Shown here: in pieces, positions 36,831-45,599 of the stretch | Position numbering within the stretch: position 1 is the first letter of the stretch | Layout: each line of letters begins with the position of its first letter | Assembly (NCBI GenBank): GCA_001803165.1 | Contig: MHAZ01000017.1 | Location: forward strand, 62,001 to 126,000 | DNA: 64,000 nucleotides | DNA from: Stygiobacter sp. RIFOXYC2_FULL_38_25 | GTDB taxonomy: Bacteria; Bacteroidota; Ignavibacteria; Ignavibacteriales; Melioribacteraceae | Direction: 5' to 3' | Notes under the pieces: generated by a model | Database searches by the model: none | Told to the model about the DNA's origin: nothing | What the model saw: only the letters and a program-made list of their open reading frames with translations | Made by a program: the position numbers and the translations under genes

Positions 36831-38948
36831 CTATTTCAATCTCAGCACTGCGCCGGTAACCGGTTCTAAAATGACTTTGCCGCCGGTAACATAACGGGTT
36901 TTTGTTCCCGCTGAATCTTTATCAACCAGAACATCCCAAGCGCCTTCAGGCAAAGGGAACTCAAGCGATTGATGCGGATCGGCATTAAAGAGTACTACAA
37001 AAGTTTCTTCGCCGTAATTAATAACATAACCAAGACCAAACTTGCTGTTCGGGTGTTCGTAGAAAGTAATATCTTCATAATCAGCGTGACGGAATGAATC
37101 ATATTTTTTTCTGAGTCCAATTAAACCTTTGTAGTAATCGAGCAAGTCTTTATTAATCTCCGCGTGTTTAAAGTTGAGATAATTTGTTTCATTGTCTTTA
37201 TCATAAGCGTTATGATCAATCCTTCCTTTGTTGGTGTCTTTAACCGTCAGGTTGTAAGGAATAACTTTAGAGCGCGCAAATTCCTGTCCGCTGTGAATCA
37301 TAGTTATTCCTTGCGAAGTGAAAAGGAAAAGCGCGGCAAGTTTGTTAATCTTCAACTGATGCGGAGTGAGTTTAACATTTTTATCAATGTCTTTAATAAC
37401 TTTGTGCGGATCAACTTCTTTTGTACCAACGCGAATAAAATCCCCAAGTGTATAACCATCATGAGATTCCAGATAATTAACGGAATGTTCTTTTTGAACA
37501 AAAAGTCCAAACGAGTCGCGCATTAAAGTTCCGTTAACATAACTTTTAATTCTCTGTGGAGAATTGTTACCGTACCAATGTCCAAATACCCAGCCTAATC
37601 CATTGTAAGGATTTTCTCCCTTAATTCCATTTCTAATTTGATCATTCCATGCACCCCAATTGCGGCGTGAAAATCCGTTCGGATCGTAACCGCCACCCCA
37701 GGGCTCGCAAACAATAACCACTTTAGGATTTACTTTTCTTAGCTCTGTTGCAATTTCTTCAACGGTTTTCCAGTCAATTAATTTACCAAGATCAAAGCGG
37801 AAACCATCAACATGATATTCTTTCATCCAGTAAATCAAACTTTCAATTATCAGACGGCGAACCATAGGCCGCTCGGTTTTCAAATCATTGCCGCAGTAGC
37901 TTTCAGCGATGTAATGCCCCTTCTCATCAAGGCGGAAATAATATTCTTTATCAATCTGTTTTAAGTTGCCAATTTCATATTCGGAAAGGTGATTATAAAC
38001 TACATCCATCACCACACCGATTCCGGCTTTGTGGAAAGCCTTCACCATATCTTTGTAATCGGTTACTTGCTTTCCGGTTGAACCCATCCACTTATTCCAT
38101 TTAAAACTTTTCCAATCTTCACTGTAATAAGATGCTGGGGCGAAGAACGCGCCTGTCATGTAACCCCAATGGTTTCTTTCGTGAGGATTCCATGTATTAA
38201 ACTTTCCGGAGAGTGAATCACGGTATGGGAGTTCACAGTAACCAAAATCTTGTGTCGGAAGAAGCTCGACAGTATTTACACCAAGATTCTTAATGTATTC
38301 TAATCCTCCCTTCGTTCCTTTCTCAATCAATCCTTGGTAAGTGCCCGGCTTCTTAGCAGTGCTCGATTTGTGCGCGGTTAAATCTCTTACATGCATTTCA
38401 TAAATAATTAAATCGCGCCAGTCACGCTGAATCCACTGATCACCTTCCCAATCATAATTATTCTCTTTTACTACGATGGATTTGCGGGGATTCATGTAAG
38501 TAGTAAAAGTTGCAACCGCTTTAGAATAAGGATCAACACAAACCGGAATGCTTGGATTGGTGAAATCATCACCTTTGTGATATACTTTGTAACCGTAGAA
38601 TCTACCGGAGAAATCGCCGTCAAGTTTCAACTCCCACACACCTTGCTCATCGCGAATCATGTAATAGTCTTTGGAATTTTTATCATTTACCTTTTGAAAT
38701 ACACACAGTTTAACAAGCGTTGCAGATGGTGCGAACAAACGAAAAAAAGTTTTTTCTCCTTCAACAAAGGAACCAAGTTTTTTATCCGAGTAAAATTTAT
38801 CCAGTCCTTTATAATGCTGCCAAAACTCAGTTGTGTCTGTGTAAGACTTAAATAAATATGTGTGACGTAAATTCAAACCAGCTCCATTGTTTGTTGATAT
38901 TGTAAGTAGAAGAAGAAAGCCTACTGTTATTATCGCAAGTTGTCTCAT
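36831..38948 (-). CDS. pulA: Pullulanase-type alpha-glucan debranching enzyme, GH13
   Basis: 705 residues with a signal-like N-terminus (LAIITVGFLLLLTIS). An N-terminal CBM48 domain (RLFAPSATLVKLCVFQK ... WELKLDGDFSGRFYGYKV) precedes the (beta/alpha)8 barrel. GH13 regions: VVMDVVYNHL, DGFRFDLGKL (nucleophile Asp), VIVCEPWGGGYD (acid/base Glu) and ESHDGYTLGD. YNxxNWxY-like region is YNGLGWVFG. This is the type I pullulanase pattern, cleaving alpha-1,6 branches of pullulan or starch. Probably periplasmic. Confidence 0.92.
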   Translation of the reverse strand: MRQLAIITVGFLLLLTISTNNGAGLNLRHTYLFKSYTDTTEFWQHYKGLDKFYSDKKLGSFVEGEKTFFRLFAPSATLVKLCVFQKVNDKNSKDYYMIRDEQGVWELKLDGDFSGRFYGYKVYHKGDDFTNPSIPVCVDPYSKAVATFTTYMNPRKSIVVKENNYDWEGDQWIQRDWRDLIIYEMHVRDLTAHKSSTAKKPGTYQGLIEKGTKGGLEYIKNLGVNTVELLPTQDFGYCELPYRDSLSGKFNTWNPHERNHWGYMTGAFFAPASYYSEDWKSFKWNKWMGSTGKQVTDYKDMVKAFHKAGIGVVMDVVYNHLSEYEIGNLKQIDKEYYFRLDEKGHYIAESYCGNDLKTERPMVRRLIIESLIYWMKEYHVDGFRFDLGKLIDWKTVEEIATELRKVNPKVVIVCEPWGGGYDPNGFSRRNWGAWNDQIRNGIKGENPYNGLGWVFGHWYGNNSPQRIKSYVNGTLMRDSFGLFVQKEHSVNYLESHDGYTLGDFIRVGTKEVDPHKVIKDIDKNVKLTPHQLKINKLAALFLFTSQGITMIHSGQEFARSKVIPYNLTVKDTNKGRIDHNAYDKDNETNYLNFKHAEINKDLLDYYKGLIGLRKKYDSFRHADYEDITFYEHPNSKFGLGYVINYGEETFVVLFNADPHQSLEFPLPEGAWDVLVDKDSAGTKTRYVTGGKVILEPVTGAVLRLK

Positions 38949-39244
38949 AATCTTTCAGTGCCTTCAATTAATTCTTAATAAGATAGAGAAATGCAGCGGT
39001 GGAAAAATAGGAATTGCGGCTGATTTAAGGAAGTTAAACGGTCGCAATTAGTATAAGTTATTTCATTAGGATTAGCTTCCTAATGATGGTTGATTTACTG
39101 GCTTCTTAAAAATATTATTCAGTAACATTGGTTCACAAGCCATAATAATTGTTAATTCATTAGTTCGCTGACTATTAAGAATTGATTTTTATTTCAGAAT
39201 AAAGCAATATTAAGAAAAGAATTTTGCTAACAGCATATTAACAA

Positions 39245-41137
39245 ATGGGCATCACAATGATTAACATACCAATCTCGATTCAAATTCCTGAACTTTGGCA
39301 AGGGAAGACATTCTCAAAAAATGACTGGGGTTCAATTAATTTAGTAGTTGGTCCAAATGGTACAGGTAAATCGTTATTTGCAGACCAATTAAAAATCCAA
39401 CTTGCTCAAAATGGATACAAGGTAAGGCTTTTAAATGCAGAACGTCTGAGCGGACTTGAGAAGATGGATTATACATATTATACTCATGGGAGTCAGTTTA
39501 GACTTGGGTTAAACATTTCTCAATTCAATGAACTAAAGCAATATGGTGAGAATTACGGACTTTCTTCATCTGCCTTTGTAATACTTAAAGAGCGTTTAGA
39601 CATACGAGTCAAAATAGAAGCGCTTTTTTCTGACATTTTTAATAAAACTATAAGACTTGTTGAAGAAGGTGGTTTTTTAAAACCCAAAATTCAAAATAAC
39701 TCTGGTGGTGCTGAATATGAACTTAAAGGAAATGAGTGCCACGGCTTAAAAGAAATACTAACCCTACTAACTTTCCTTTATGATGAAAGTAAAGATTGTT
39801 TGATTTTAGATGAACCAGAATTGCATCTTCACCCACAGTTTCAATCTTTCTTTCTTGCAGAGATAAGAAAGTTAGCTGGCGACCCCAAAAGAGACCCAAC
39901 TAAAAAACTTTTCTTCATTATAACACATTCTCCTTATTTTATAGACTTGAGGAGTATTGATGATTTAAAAAGCATTCTTATTTGTCATTATGATATCCCA
40001 CCTGACTATGTAAATATGTTAGACCCACAAGATGAATATATTCTGAGCAGGTTTTTACCACGTTTTAACACACATCATAAGCAATTTTTCTTTTCACCTA
40101 ATCCTGTATTTGTTGAGGGTTACACTGACCAGCAGATTATTAGTCTCCTCTTTGACAAACTTAACTACAATATTTTTGCTGCTGGTTCGTGTGTAATTGA
40201 TGTTGGTGGAAAAGATGAACTAGCTGTTTTCTTTAGATTATGTAAGCATCTTAAAATACAAGCAAGAATTATTGCAGATTTAGATGCTTTCTTTAAAGGT
40301 AAGCTAAGGGAAGTTGCACAATCAGATTGTGACTGTAACGATTATATTCAGCAAAAGGGCATAGGAACAGATTTGTCTGTTTTGATAGGTGAGTTAGAAA
40401 GAAAAATAAAAGAAGTCGCTGATGATTTAGTAACAAAGATATCCGCTGACCCTGACATTATCAATCTAATAAATTTCTTGAAACCTATAATAAATACTGG
40501 AGACAAAAGAAGTACAGTTGTTACTGCTTGTACAATGGCTCTAATAAGATTTCAAACGAAAATATTAGCCGATGTATCCCCAGCACTACAGAATAATGTC
40601 AATTATATTATCCCACGATTTAATTTGCTGTTGGAGGCATTTAAGGCTGCCAATATCTTCATTTTTTCAAAAGGTGAAATAGAACACTATTATACTCAGA
40701 CTCCTATCGACTATCTAAACGTAACAGATAAAGATAAAAGCATTTCATTTCATGCTGAGAGAGACTATTTATTAGCAACTGCTGACAAAACTAAACTTGA
40801 ATCTACTTACCCAGATTTACTCTGCATTTTAAAAGAATCGATACCGCAGGTGAAAGTAAACTTAAGCAAGCATTTGAAGTTTCAGATTGTTGAATGGATA
40901 CAAACAGTTCAGAGAGCCATTTCCAAAGGTGATGTTTCTGAAATAAATGGCTTGAAATCAAATGCAAAAATTGATTATAAACTATTTAATCAAATAATTG
41001 AAGTTCTGGAGTTAGCTGTACAACCAGATAAAAGATTTACTTGTAAAATTAAAATCAATAAATCTTTGACCGAATTTAATACGGAAATAAAATTTGATGA
41101 AAAAACAATACCTCATGATTTTGTACTAACAGTATAA
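39245..41137 (+). CDS. OLD-family-like AAA ATPase with TOPRIM nuclease domain
   Basis: 630 residues. ABC-type ATPase: Walker A VVGPNGTGKS (36-43), a long insertion instead of an SMC coiled coil, Walker B CLILDEPELHLHP (Asp189-Glu190) and a switch His in FIITHSP. A TOPRIM domain follows: VFVEGYTDQQII (Glu291, Asp295), VGGKDELAVFF and IADLDAFFK (Asp345, Asp347). This is the layout of OLD/GajA-like nucleases, several of which act in phage defence. C-terminal ~250 residues are unassigned helices. Single gene; no UvrD-like GajB, DUF4435 or other defence partner is adjacent. AT-rich compared with its neighbours. Second ATG at 39257 is also possible. Confidence 0.8.
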   Translation: MGITMINIPISIQIPELWQGKTFSKNDWGSINLVVGPNGTGKSLFADQLKIQLAQNGYKVRLLNAERLSGLEKMDYTYYTHGSQFRLGLNISQFNELKQYGENYGLSSSAFVILKERLDIRVKIEALFSDIFNKTIRLVEEGGFLKPKIQNNSGGAEYELKGNECHGLKEILTLLTFLYDESKDCLILDEPELHLHPQFQSFFLAEIRKLAGDPKRDPTKKLFFIITHSPYFIDLRSIDDLKSILICHYDIPPDYVNMLDPQDEYILSRFLPRFNTHHKQFFFSPNPVFVEGYTDQQIISLLFDKLNYNIFAAGSCVIDVGGKDELAVFFRLCKHLKIQARIIADLDAFFKGKLREVAQSDCDCNDYIQQKGIGTDLSVLIGELERKIKEVADDLVTKISADPDIINLINFLKPIINTGDKRSTVVTACTMALIRFQTKILADVSPALQNNVNYIIPRFNLLLEAFKAANIFIFSKGEIEHYYTQTPIDYLNVTDKDKSISFHAERDYLLATADKTKLESTYPDLLCILKESIPQVKVNLSKHLKFQIVEWIQTVQRAISKGDVSEINGLKSNAKIDYKLFNQIIEVLELAVQPDKRFTCKIKINKSLTEFNTEIKFDEKTIPHDFVLTV

Positions 41138-41244
41138 ATGCAGTGAATAAGATATTACCTAAAGCGTGAGAGTCAAAATACTTTTGAGTATAGGAGTTGA
41201 TTACTAGAAATTTCATTGAGAATTAAAAATATTCTCGACGTTAG

Positions 41245-41275
41245 CCAGTTCCAACTGGGTTTCTATTTTTTATTT
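41245..41275. terminator. Short hairpin with T-tract
   Basis: CCAGTT-cc-AACTGG, then GTTTCTATTTTTTATTTTTT. It lies between the convergent OLD-like and beta-helix genes and could terminate the plus-strand gene. The two-base loop is short, so the true fold may differ. Confidence 0.5.
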
Positions 41276-41287
41276 TTTCTTCGGAAA

Positions 41288-43009
41288 TTATTTCATCAAA
41301 ACTAATTTCTTCGTTTCGGCTAAACTTCCGGCTTGTAATCTGTAGAAATAGACTCCGCTTTGTAAAGACGCGCCATGGCGCGTCTCTACATTAAATGTAG
41401 CTTTGTAAGTCCCAGAAGGTAGAAATTCATTTACAAGCATAGCAACTTCTCTTCCGAGTACATCGTAAACTTTTAAGCTTACGTTGCTGGCTTCTTGTAG
41501 CGTGTAGCTAATAGTTGTTTCCGGATTAAACGGATTGGGATAGTTTTGGTGCAATGAAAAATTTGCAGGCAAAGCAATGTCTAGTTCAGTATCATTTGAA
41601 TATTCAAATGCGCCATTGAAATCAATCTGCTTCAATCTGTATTTTATTTTTCCGTTCGGCGGAGTATTATCTGTAAATATATAATCTTTTGTGGAGTTAC
41701 TGTTACCGTGCCCTTGTACGAAACCAATTTTTTCCCATTTGTCTTTCTGAGCAAAGCGAAGAATCTCAAAACCGTAATTGTTCACTTCTGTTTCTGTGGA
41801 CCAAATTAAAACTACTTTTCCTCTAACAACGCTAGCAGAAAAGGAAGTTAGCTCTACGGGAAGAGGGGCGTCATCTGCCCAATATTCATAAGCCCCAATA
41901 TCAGTAGCTCCGTTTCTTTCAGCGGCACGCTGGTCCTGTGTGGGAATGGATACTCCATTGTTAGTTCCGCTATTCGAACCAGCATTAATGGCAATGCTAC
42001 CGCTTGTCGTTTTGAGTGTGTATGTTCCATTAGTTGTGTTGTTGGCTTCAAGAGTTGAACTTAGATTTAAGCTAGCTTGCTCTCCGGTAATATCATGTGT
42101 TGCGCTAAAAGTATATCCAGAGCAAATTTCGGCTATATTATAATCATTGTCATTAACTGTACCGCTGTTAGTAAAATCATTTGCCGTACCGCCTGAGATA
42201 GTGTTATTGGCAATGATTGTATTTTTTATATAGAGGGTTCCGGTATTATGAACTCCACCGCCAGTATAGCTAGCTCCACAAGTATTATTGGCTATTGTAC
42301 AATTTGTTAAAGTGTTAGTGCCTCCAGATAAATAAAGCCCCCCTCCTTTTTGAGTCGCATTGTTTCCGCTTATTGTGCAGTTGGTTAGCGTTAATGATGT
42401 GCCATAGCTTAAAATGCCGCCTCCACCCCACGAATCATAATATGATACATTCCCACTAATGGTACAATTTATTGCTGTTAGGGTGTTCGTATTAACAATT
42501 CCTCCCCCATACCCTCCAGAATAGTTATCAACTATATCACAATTGCTTAGAATTAGATTACTCTCATTTCTGATTCCACCTCCTTCTCCGCCGTCATTTC
42601 CATAACGAATTGTCAAATCTTTAATCGAAACATTCCCACCAGAAGCCCCAATCCAAAATACAATAGCTGCAGCCGTACCTTTAGATGAGGCAGCCTGAAC
42701 TATTGTGGTTCCTGCACCCGCACCTTTAACTGTTAGGTTCGTGAAATTTCTTGTAGAAATATTAATGACATCATTGTTTAAGGTGTAAGTGTTGCCTGAA
42801 ACGTGAATGAGGATTTCTGCAGTTGTTGGATTATCTACATTATTAACAGCAAATTCGATTGTTTTCCATGCATTAGTTCCCGAGCTGTGTCCATGGCTTC
42901 CGTCATAAATATCTGTACCAGCAGGGTCAACATAATAATTGATTTGTGCCATTGTGTTTACAGTAAGTAAAAAAGCAAAAACAAAAGTTATCAAAAAGAG
43001 CCTCTTCAT
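41288..43009 (-). CDS. Secreted parallel beta-helix protein with type IX tail
   Basis: 573 residues from the ATG at 43009 (ribosome site AAGAGG, then signal peptide RLFLITFVFAFLLTVNTMAQ). The longer frame to 43072 adds a non-signal sequence and is rejected. Repeats of the type LTNCTISGN and GGGIxNxGT from about residue 130 to 290 form a right-handed beta-helix of the polymorphic membrane protein/pectate-lyase kind. It ends QRAAERNGATDIGAYE, a common closing phrase. The linker LHQNYPNPFNPETTISY leads to the sorting domain. A palindromic DNA element is inserted in frame within that domain (41361-41390). Confidence 0.85.
   Translation of the reverse strand: MKRLFLITFVFAFLLTVNTMAQINYYVDPAGTDIYDGSHGHSSGTNAWKTIEFAVNNVDNPTTAEILIHVSGNTYTLNNDVINISTRNFTNLTVKGAGAGTTIVQAASSKGTAAAIVFWIGASGGNVSIKDLTIRYGNDGGEGGGIRNESNLILSNCDIVDNYSGGYGGGIVNTNTLTAINCTISGNVSYYDSWGGGGILSYGTSLTLTNCTISGNNATQKGGGLYLSGGTNTLTNCTIANNTCGASYTGGGVHNTGTLYIKNTIIANNTISGGTANDFTNSGTVNDNDYNIAEICSGYTFSATHDITGEQASLNLSSTLEANNTTNGTYTLKTTSGSIAINAGSNSGTNNGVSIPTQDQRAAERNGATDIGAYEYWADDAPLPVELTSFSASVVRGKVVLIWSTETEVNNYGFEILRFAQKDKWEKIGFVQGHGNSNSTKDYIFTDNTPPNGKIKYRLKQIDFNGAFEYSNDTELDIALPANFSLHQNYPNPFNPETTISYTLQEASNVSLKVYDVLGREVAMLVNEFLPSGTYKATFNVETRHGASLQSGVYFYRLQAGSLAETKKLVLMK
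41361..41390. repeat. In-frame palindromic element in the sorting domain, copy 1
   Basis: Core AGACGCGCCATGGCGCGTCT (41366-41385) is a perfect 20-base palindrome; with flanks TGTAA/CTACA the arms match at 14 of 15 pairs. In the gene it encodes V-E-T-R-H-G-A-S-L-Q between FN and SGVYFY of the type IX tail. Same family as the element at 45670-45697. Confidence 0.85.
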
Positions 43010-43529
43010 ATAACGCCTCTTAGCATTTGATTTTTTATTAAGAAATAAATTTCTCGCTTGATTGGGTAACAACCTGTTATGCGATCAATGGTAAATCGGC
43101 TTCCTGTTACAGCAGGAGATTTTCTTTAAGAGTGTACTTGCTCTGGATATGGATTACGATTTATATATAATCAATAAAAAGAATAGCTGTTATTGCGTTG
43201 TGCGGAATGAATGAAGATTTGGAGACTAACTTTATTTTGTTGCTCGAGAAAGCCACAGAAGATAAGTCCCTATTTGAACTGGGGTGAAACTACTAATAAA
43301 ATTATAGATGAGCAATAAGTCTAATTTAATTCAACTAAAACAAAAGTTCGGGAATGAAACTGTTCTCGCCTTATATGATTACTTTCGGAACTGTAATACC
43401 TCAAAAACCGATATAGCAATGAGCATAGATGTTCGCGGTATCGTCTCTAAAGGGGGATGTCGCGTAATTAATGAATCAAAAATATATCGGTGTAAATCTG
43501 TGCTGAGTGTACCGAAGCATTTGTTAAAT

Positions 43530-43554
43530 CCCCGCTTCGACTGCGAGGCGAGCG
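43530..43554. repeat. Dispersed hairpin, copy C
   Basis: CCCCGCTTCGACTGCGAGGC then GAGCG. Compared with copy B it lacks about 7 bases in the loop. Third member of the GC-rich family at 8956-8987 and 24394-24425. Confidence 0.55.
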
Positions 43555-43596
43555 CGTCATCTGCGGGCTATTTCTGATTAAATAGTTAATTATGCG

Positions 43597-43616
43597 AAAA
43601 TCCCTCACGGGATTTT
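43597..43616. terminator. Bidirectional terminator
   Basis: AAAATCCC-tcac-GGGATTTT, an 8-bp stem with a 4-base loop and T-run on one side, A-run on the other. It lies 25 bases beyond the stop of the minus-strand GH-A gene. Confidence 0.75.
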
Positions 43617-43640
43617 TAGCTCCGCTAGTCCGAAGCAATT

Positions 43641-45599
43641 TTATTTCATTAGAATAAGTTTCTTTGTAATACTAATCGAGCCGCTTTGAAGTCTGTAAAA
43701 ATAAATCCCGCTGGTCATTTCTCGACTGCGCTCGAAATGACGCGCGTTGAGTGTAACTTTATAATTGCCGGGCTGCTTAAACTCGTTTACAAGCGTTGCA
43801 ACTTCTCTCCCAAGTATATCATAAACTTTTAGGCTTACTTGGCTTGCCGCTAGTATCTTGTAGCTAATAGTAGTTTCCGGATTGAACGGATTGGGGCTGT
43901 TCTGAAATAATTCTATTCCCGGAATTGATTCACCAGTTCTGCTTTTGAAATCGTCAATGTGAGTAATTACATCGGTAGCCTTTATTGGATTAGCCCATGT
44001 GCCGTGCGTTAAAATTAGTTGAGTGAAAATTCTCTTAGCAAATTTCCCATGCCTAATTGTAAAACCAGCGCCGAATGTTGCTGCTTTAGTTCCCTTGGGA
44101 ATGTCGAAATTATCCGTAAATGGATAGTTGTTATCGAGCAGTGTAATTACTCTAGATTTTGCTGCTCCTTCATCAAAGCCAATGTGGGGATGAACTACGT
44201 AGTCAACTTTGTCACCTTCAATCGTAAACAATGAATCGTTTGTTATCTCTATTAGTAAATAATTCTTGCTGCCGGGGTTTAAGCTGGAAGGAACAAGCTG
44301 CATTTTGATTTCGGGAAGCTGCAACTGCTTCTTTGAGCAAAGAACAGAAATAGTTTCCGATTTAATCTCAACACCGCTTGCATCAAAGAAATGAAAAGTT
44401 AACTCTAAATCTTTTACTTGTTCTATGAGCTTGAGAGATAAATTTCCGCTAAAATAATTTGAGCTAACATTTTGAGTCAGAACAGTGCTATCATTCATTA
44501 CAATTGTAAATGAACGAACATCTTCAATTGTAAAAATCTCAACTGGGATTTGCTCACCGTAAATCTTTTCATTCTTGGGCTCGGTAATAATTGCTTTGTT
44601 GTATGTTGTGTAAGCAGACCATACCGGACGCGGGGAGCCAAACTTATCATTTTGATTTGCGAACTCGATTAATCCAAACCATTCCTCGGGAGTGGAATCG
44701 TGAACGAACTCATTTCCACCTTTCCACCAGCCGTCATGATATTGAAATACTACTCCGCCTTGAGCGCCGGCGTCAATCAAACTTCTGTACATTAATAAAT
44801 TGCCGCTGGTTTGCTGCGCTAAAGTATTTCCGCCGTAAGTATATTTTGTACCTGGAGTGCCCGGCGAAACCGAGAGTCCATATTCTGTAACGATAAATGG
44901 TTTTTGAGAAGCGCGGTTGTTTTTTAGAAAACTTAAATATCCGGCATAGCCATGTGAACCGCTTATTGTTACCGGATTGTAGATGTAAGCGTTGTATGCG
45001 GTGAAATCAAAAATATCTGTGCTTATGTAATCGCCTACAATTGTATTTGAAAAAGAAACCGGTATGCCGCTATGCCGTTGATGAATTAAATCTCTTACTG
45101 CTTGCCATAGGCTTACAAGATTCTCAGCGCCCGCGTTGTAGATATGAGCGACTTGCGGCTCATTCATTATTAGATAGCCAATAATGCATTTATACTTATT
45201 GGAGTAATTGAGAACTGCGTTTACTTGATTCAGCGCGGAAGTTCTAAATGACTGCGAGCCAAAATCTCCCGCTGGATCAATCCAAATACCGAACAAAATT
45301 TTTAAGCCGGATTCTTCAACTAATTTTAATTCTTCTTCTGTTATAGCGCCCCAAGTGCGGATTGTATTAAAGCCGGCGTTTTTAATTCTATCCAAATCAA
45401 ATTTAATCAGGTCAGCATCGAACTTGTAAACCCACGGCACTTGTGCCGGCCTGGTGTGTGTTTCGTAGCCGATGCCTTTTACAAAAAACTTTTTACCATC
45501 AATGTAATACCAGCCGTTAGCTATTTGGACATTCTGCGCCAGGCAGATTTTCAAAGTAAGAATTGTAAGCAGAAAAAATATTTTCCCGAAGCTTTTCAT
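43641..45599 (-). CDS. Secreted clan GH-A glycoside hydrolase with type IX tail
   Basis: 652 residues with signal peptide (KIFFLLTILTLKICLAQ). A TIM barrel of roughly residues 20-330: FVKGIGYETHTRP, NTIRTWGA, IIGYLIMNEPQ (acid/base Glu) and KPFIVTEYGLS (nucleophile Glu). This is the clan GH-A layout (GH2/GH5/GH72-like); exact family and substrate are not certain. A beta-sandwich follows, then FQNSPNPFNPETTISYK and the sorting domain ending ITKKLILMK. A palindromic element in frame encodes ARHFERSREMT in the sorting domain. Its start overlaps the M1 peptidase stop as ATGA. Confidence 0.82.
   Translation of the reverse strand: MKSFGKIFFLLTILTLKICLAQNVQIANGWYYIDGKKFFVKGIGYETHTRPAQVPWVYKFDADLIKFDLDRIKNAGFNTIRTWGAITEEELKLVEESGLKILFGIWIDPAGDFGSQSFRTSALNQVNAVLNYSNKYKCIIGYLIMNEPQVAHIYNAGAENLVSLWQAVRDLIHQRHSGIPVSFSNTIVGDYISTDIFDFTAYNAYIYNPVTISGSHGYAGYLSFLKNNRASQKPFIVTEYGLSVSPGTPGTKYTYGGNTLAQQTSGNLLMYRSLIDAGAQGGVVFQYHDGWWKGGNEFVHDSTPEEWFGLIEFANQNDKFGSPRPVWSAYTTYNKAIITEPKNEKIYGEQIPVEIFTIEDVRSFTIVMNDSTVLTQNVSSNYFSGNLSLKLIEQVKDLELTFHFFDASGVEIKSETISVLCSKKQLQLPEIKMQLVPSSLNPGSKNYLLIEITNDSLFTIEGDKVDYVVHPHIGFDEGAAKSRVITLLDNNYPFTDNFDIPKGTKAATFGAGFTIRHGKFAKRIFTQLILTHGTWANPIKATDVITHIDDFKSRTGESIPGIELFQNSPNPFNPETTISYKILAASQVSLKVYDILGREVATLVNEFKQPGNYKVTLNARHFERSREMTSGIYFYRLQSGSISITKKLILMK
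43714..43741. repeat. In-frame palindromic element in the sorting domain, copy 2
   Basis: GTCATTTCTCGA-ctgcgc-TCGAAATGAC, an imperfect inverted repeat with a short bulge, unrelated in sequence to the elements at 41361 and 45670. In the gene it encodes about R-H-F-E-R-S-R-E-M-T at the same position, between LNA and SGIYFY. Confidence 0.8.

Larger units (their letters stand above)
43073..43640. other. Intergenic region with doubtful 89-codon ORF
   Basis: 568 bases between the beta-helix and GH-A genes. A plus-strand ORF (43308-43577, MSNKSNLIQLKQKFGNET...) has no ribosome site, resembles no family I know, and its last codons run through dispersed hairpin copy C. I do not call it a gene. The region also holds that repeat and a terminator hairpin. 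Confidence 0.5.

Noticed and set aside
43308-43577. 89-codon plus-strand ORF
   Set aside because: No ribosome site, no recognisable family, and its 3' end runs through a dispersed hairpin repeat.
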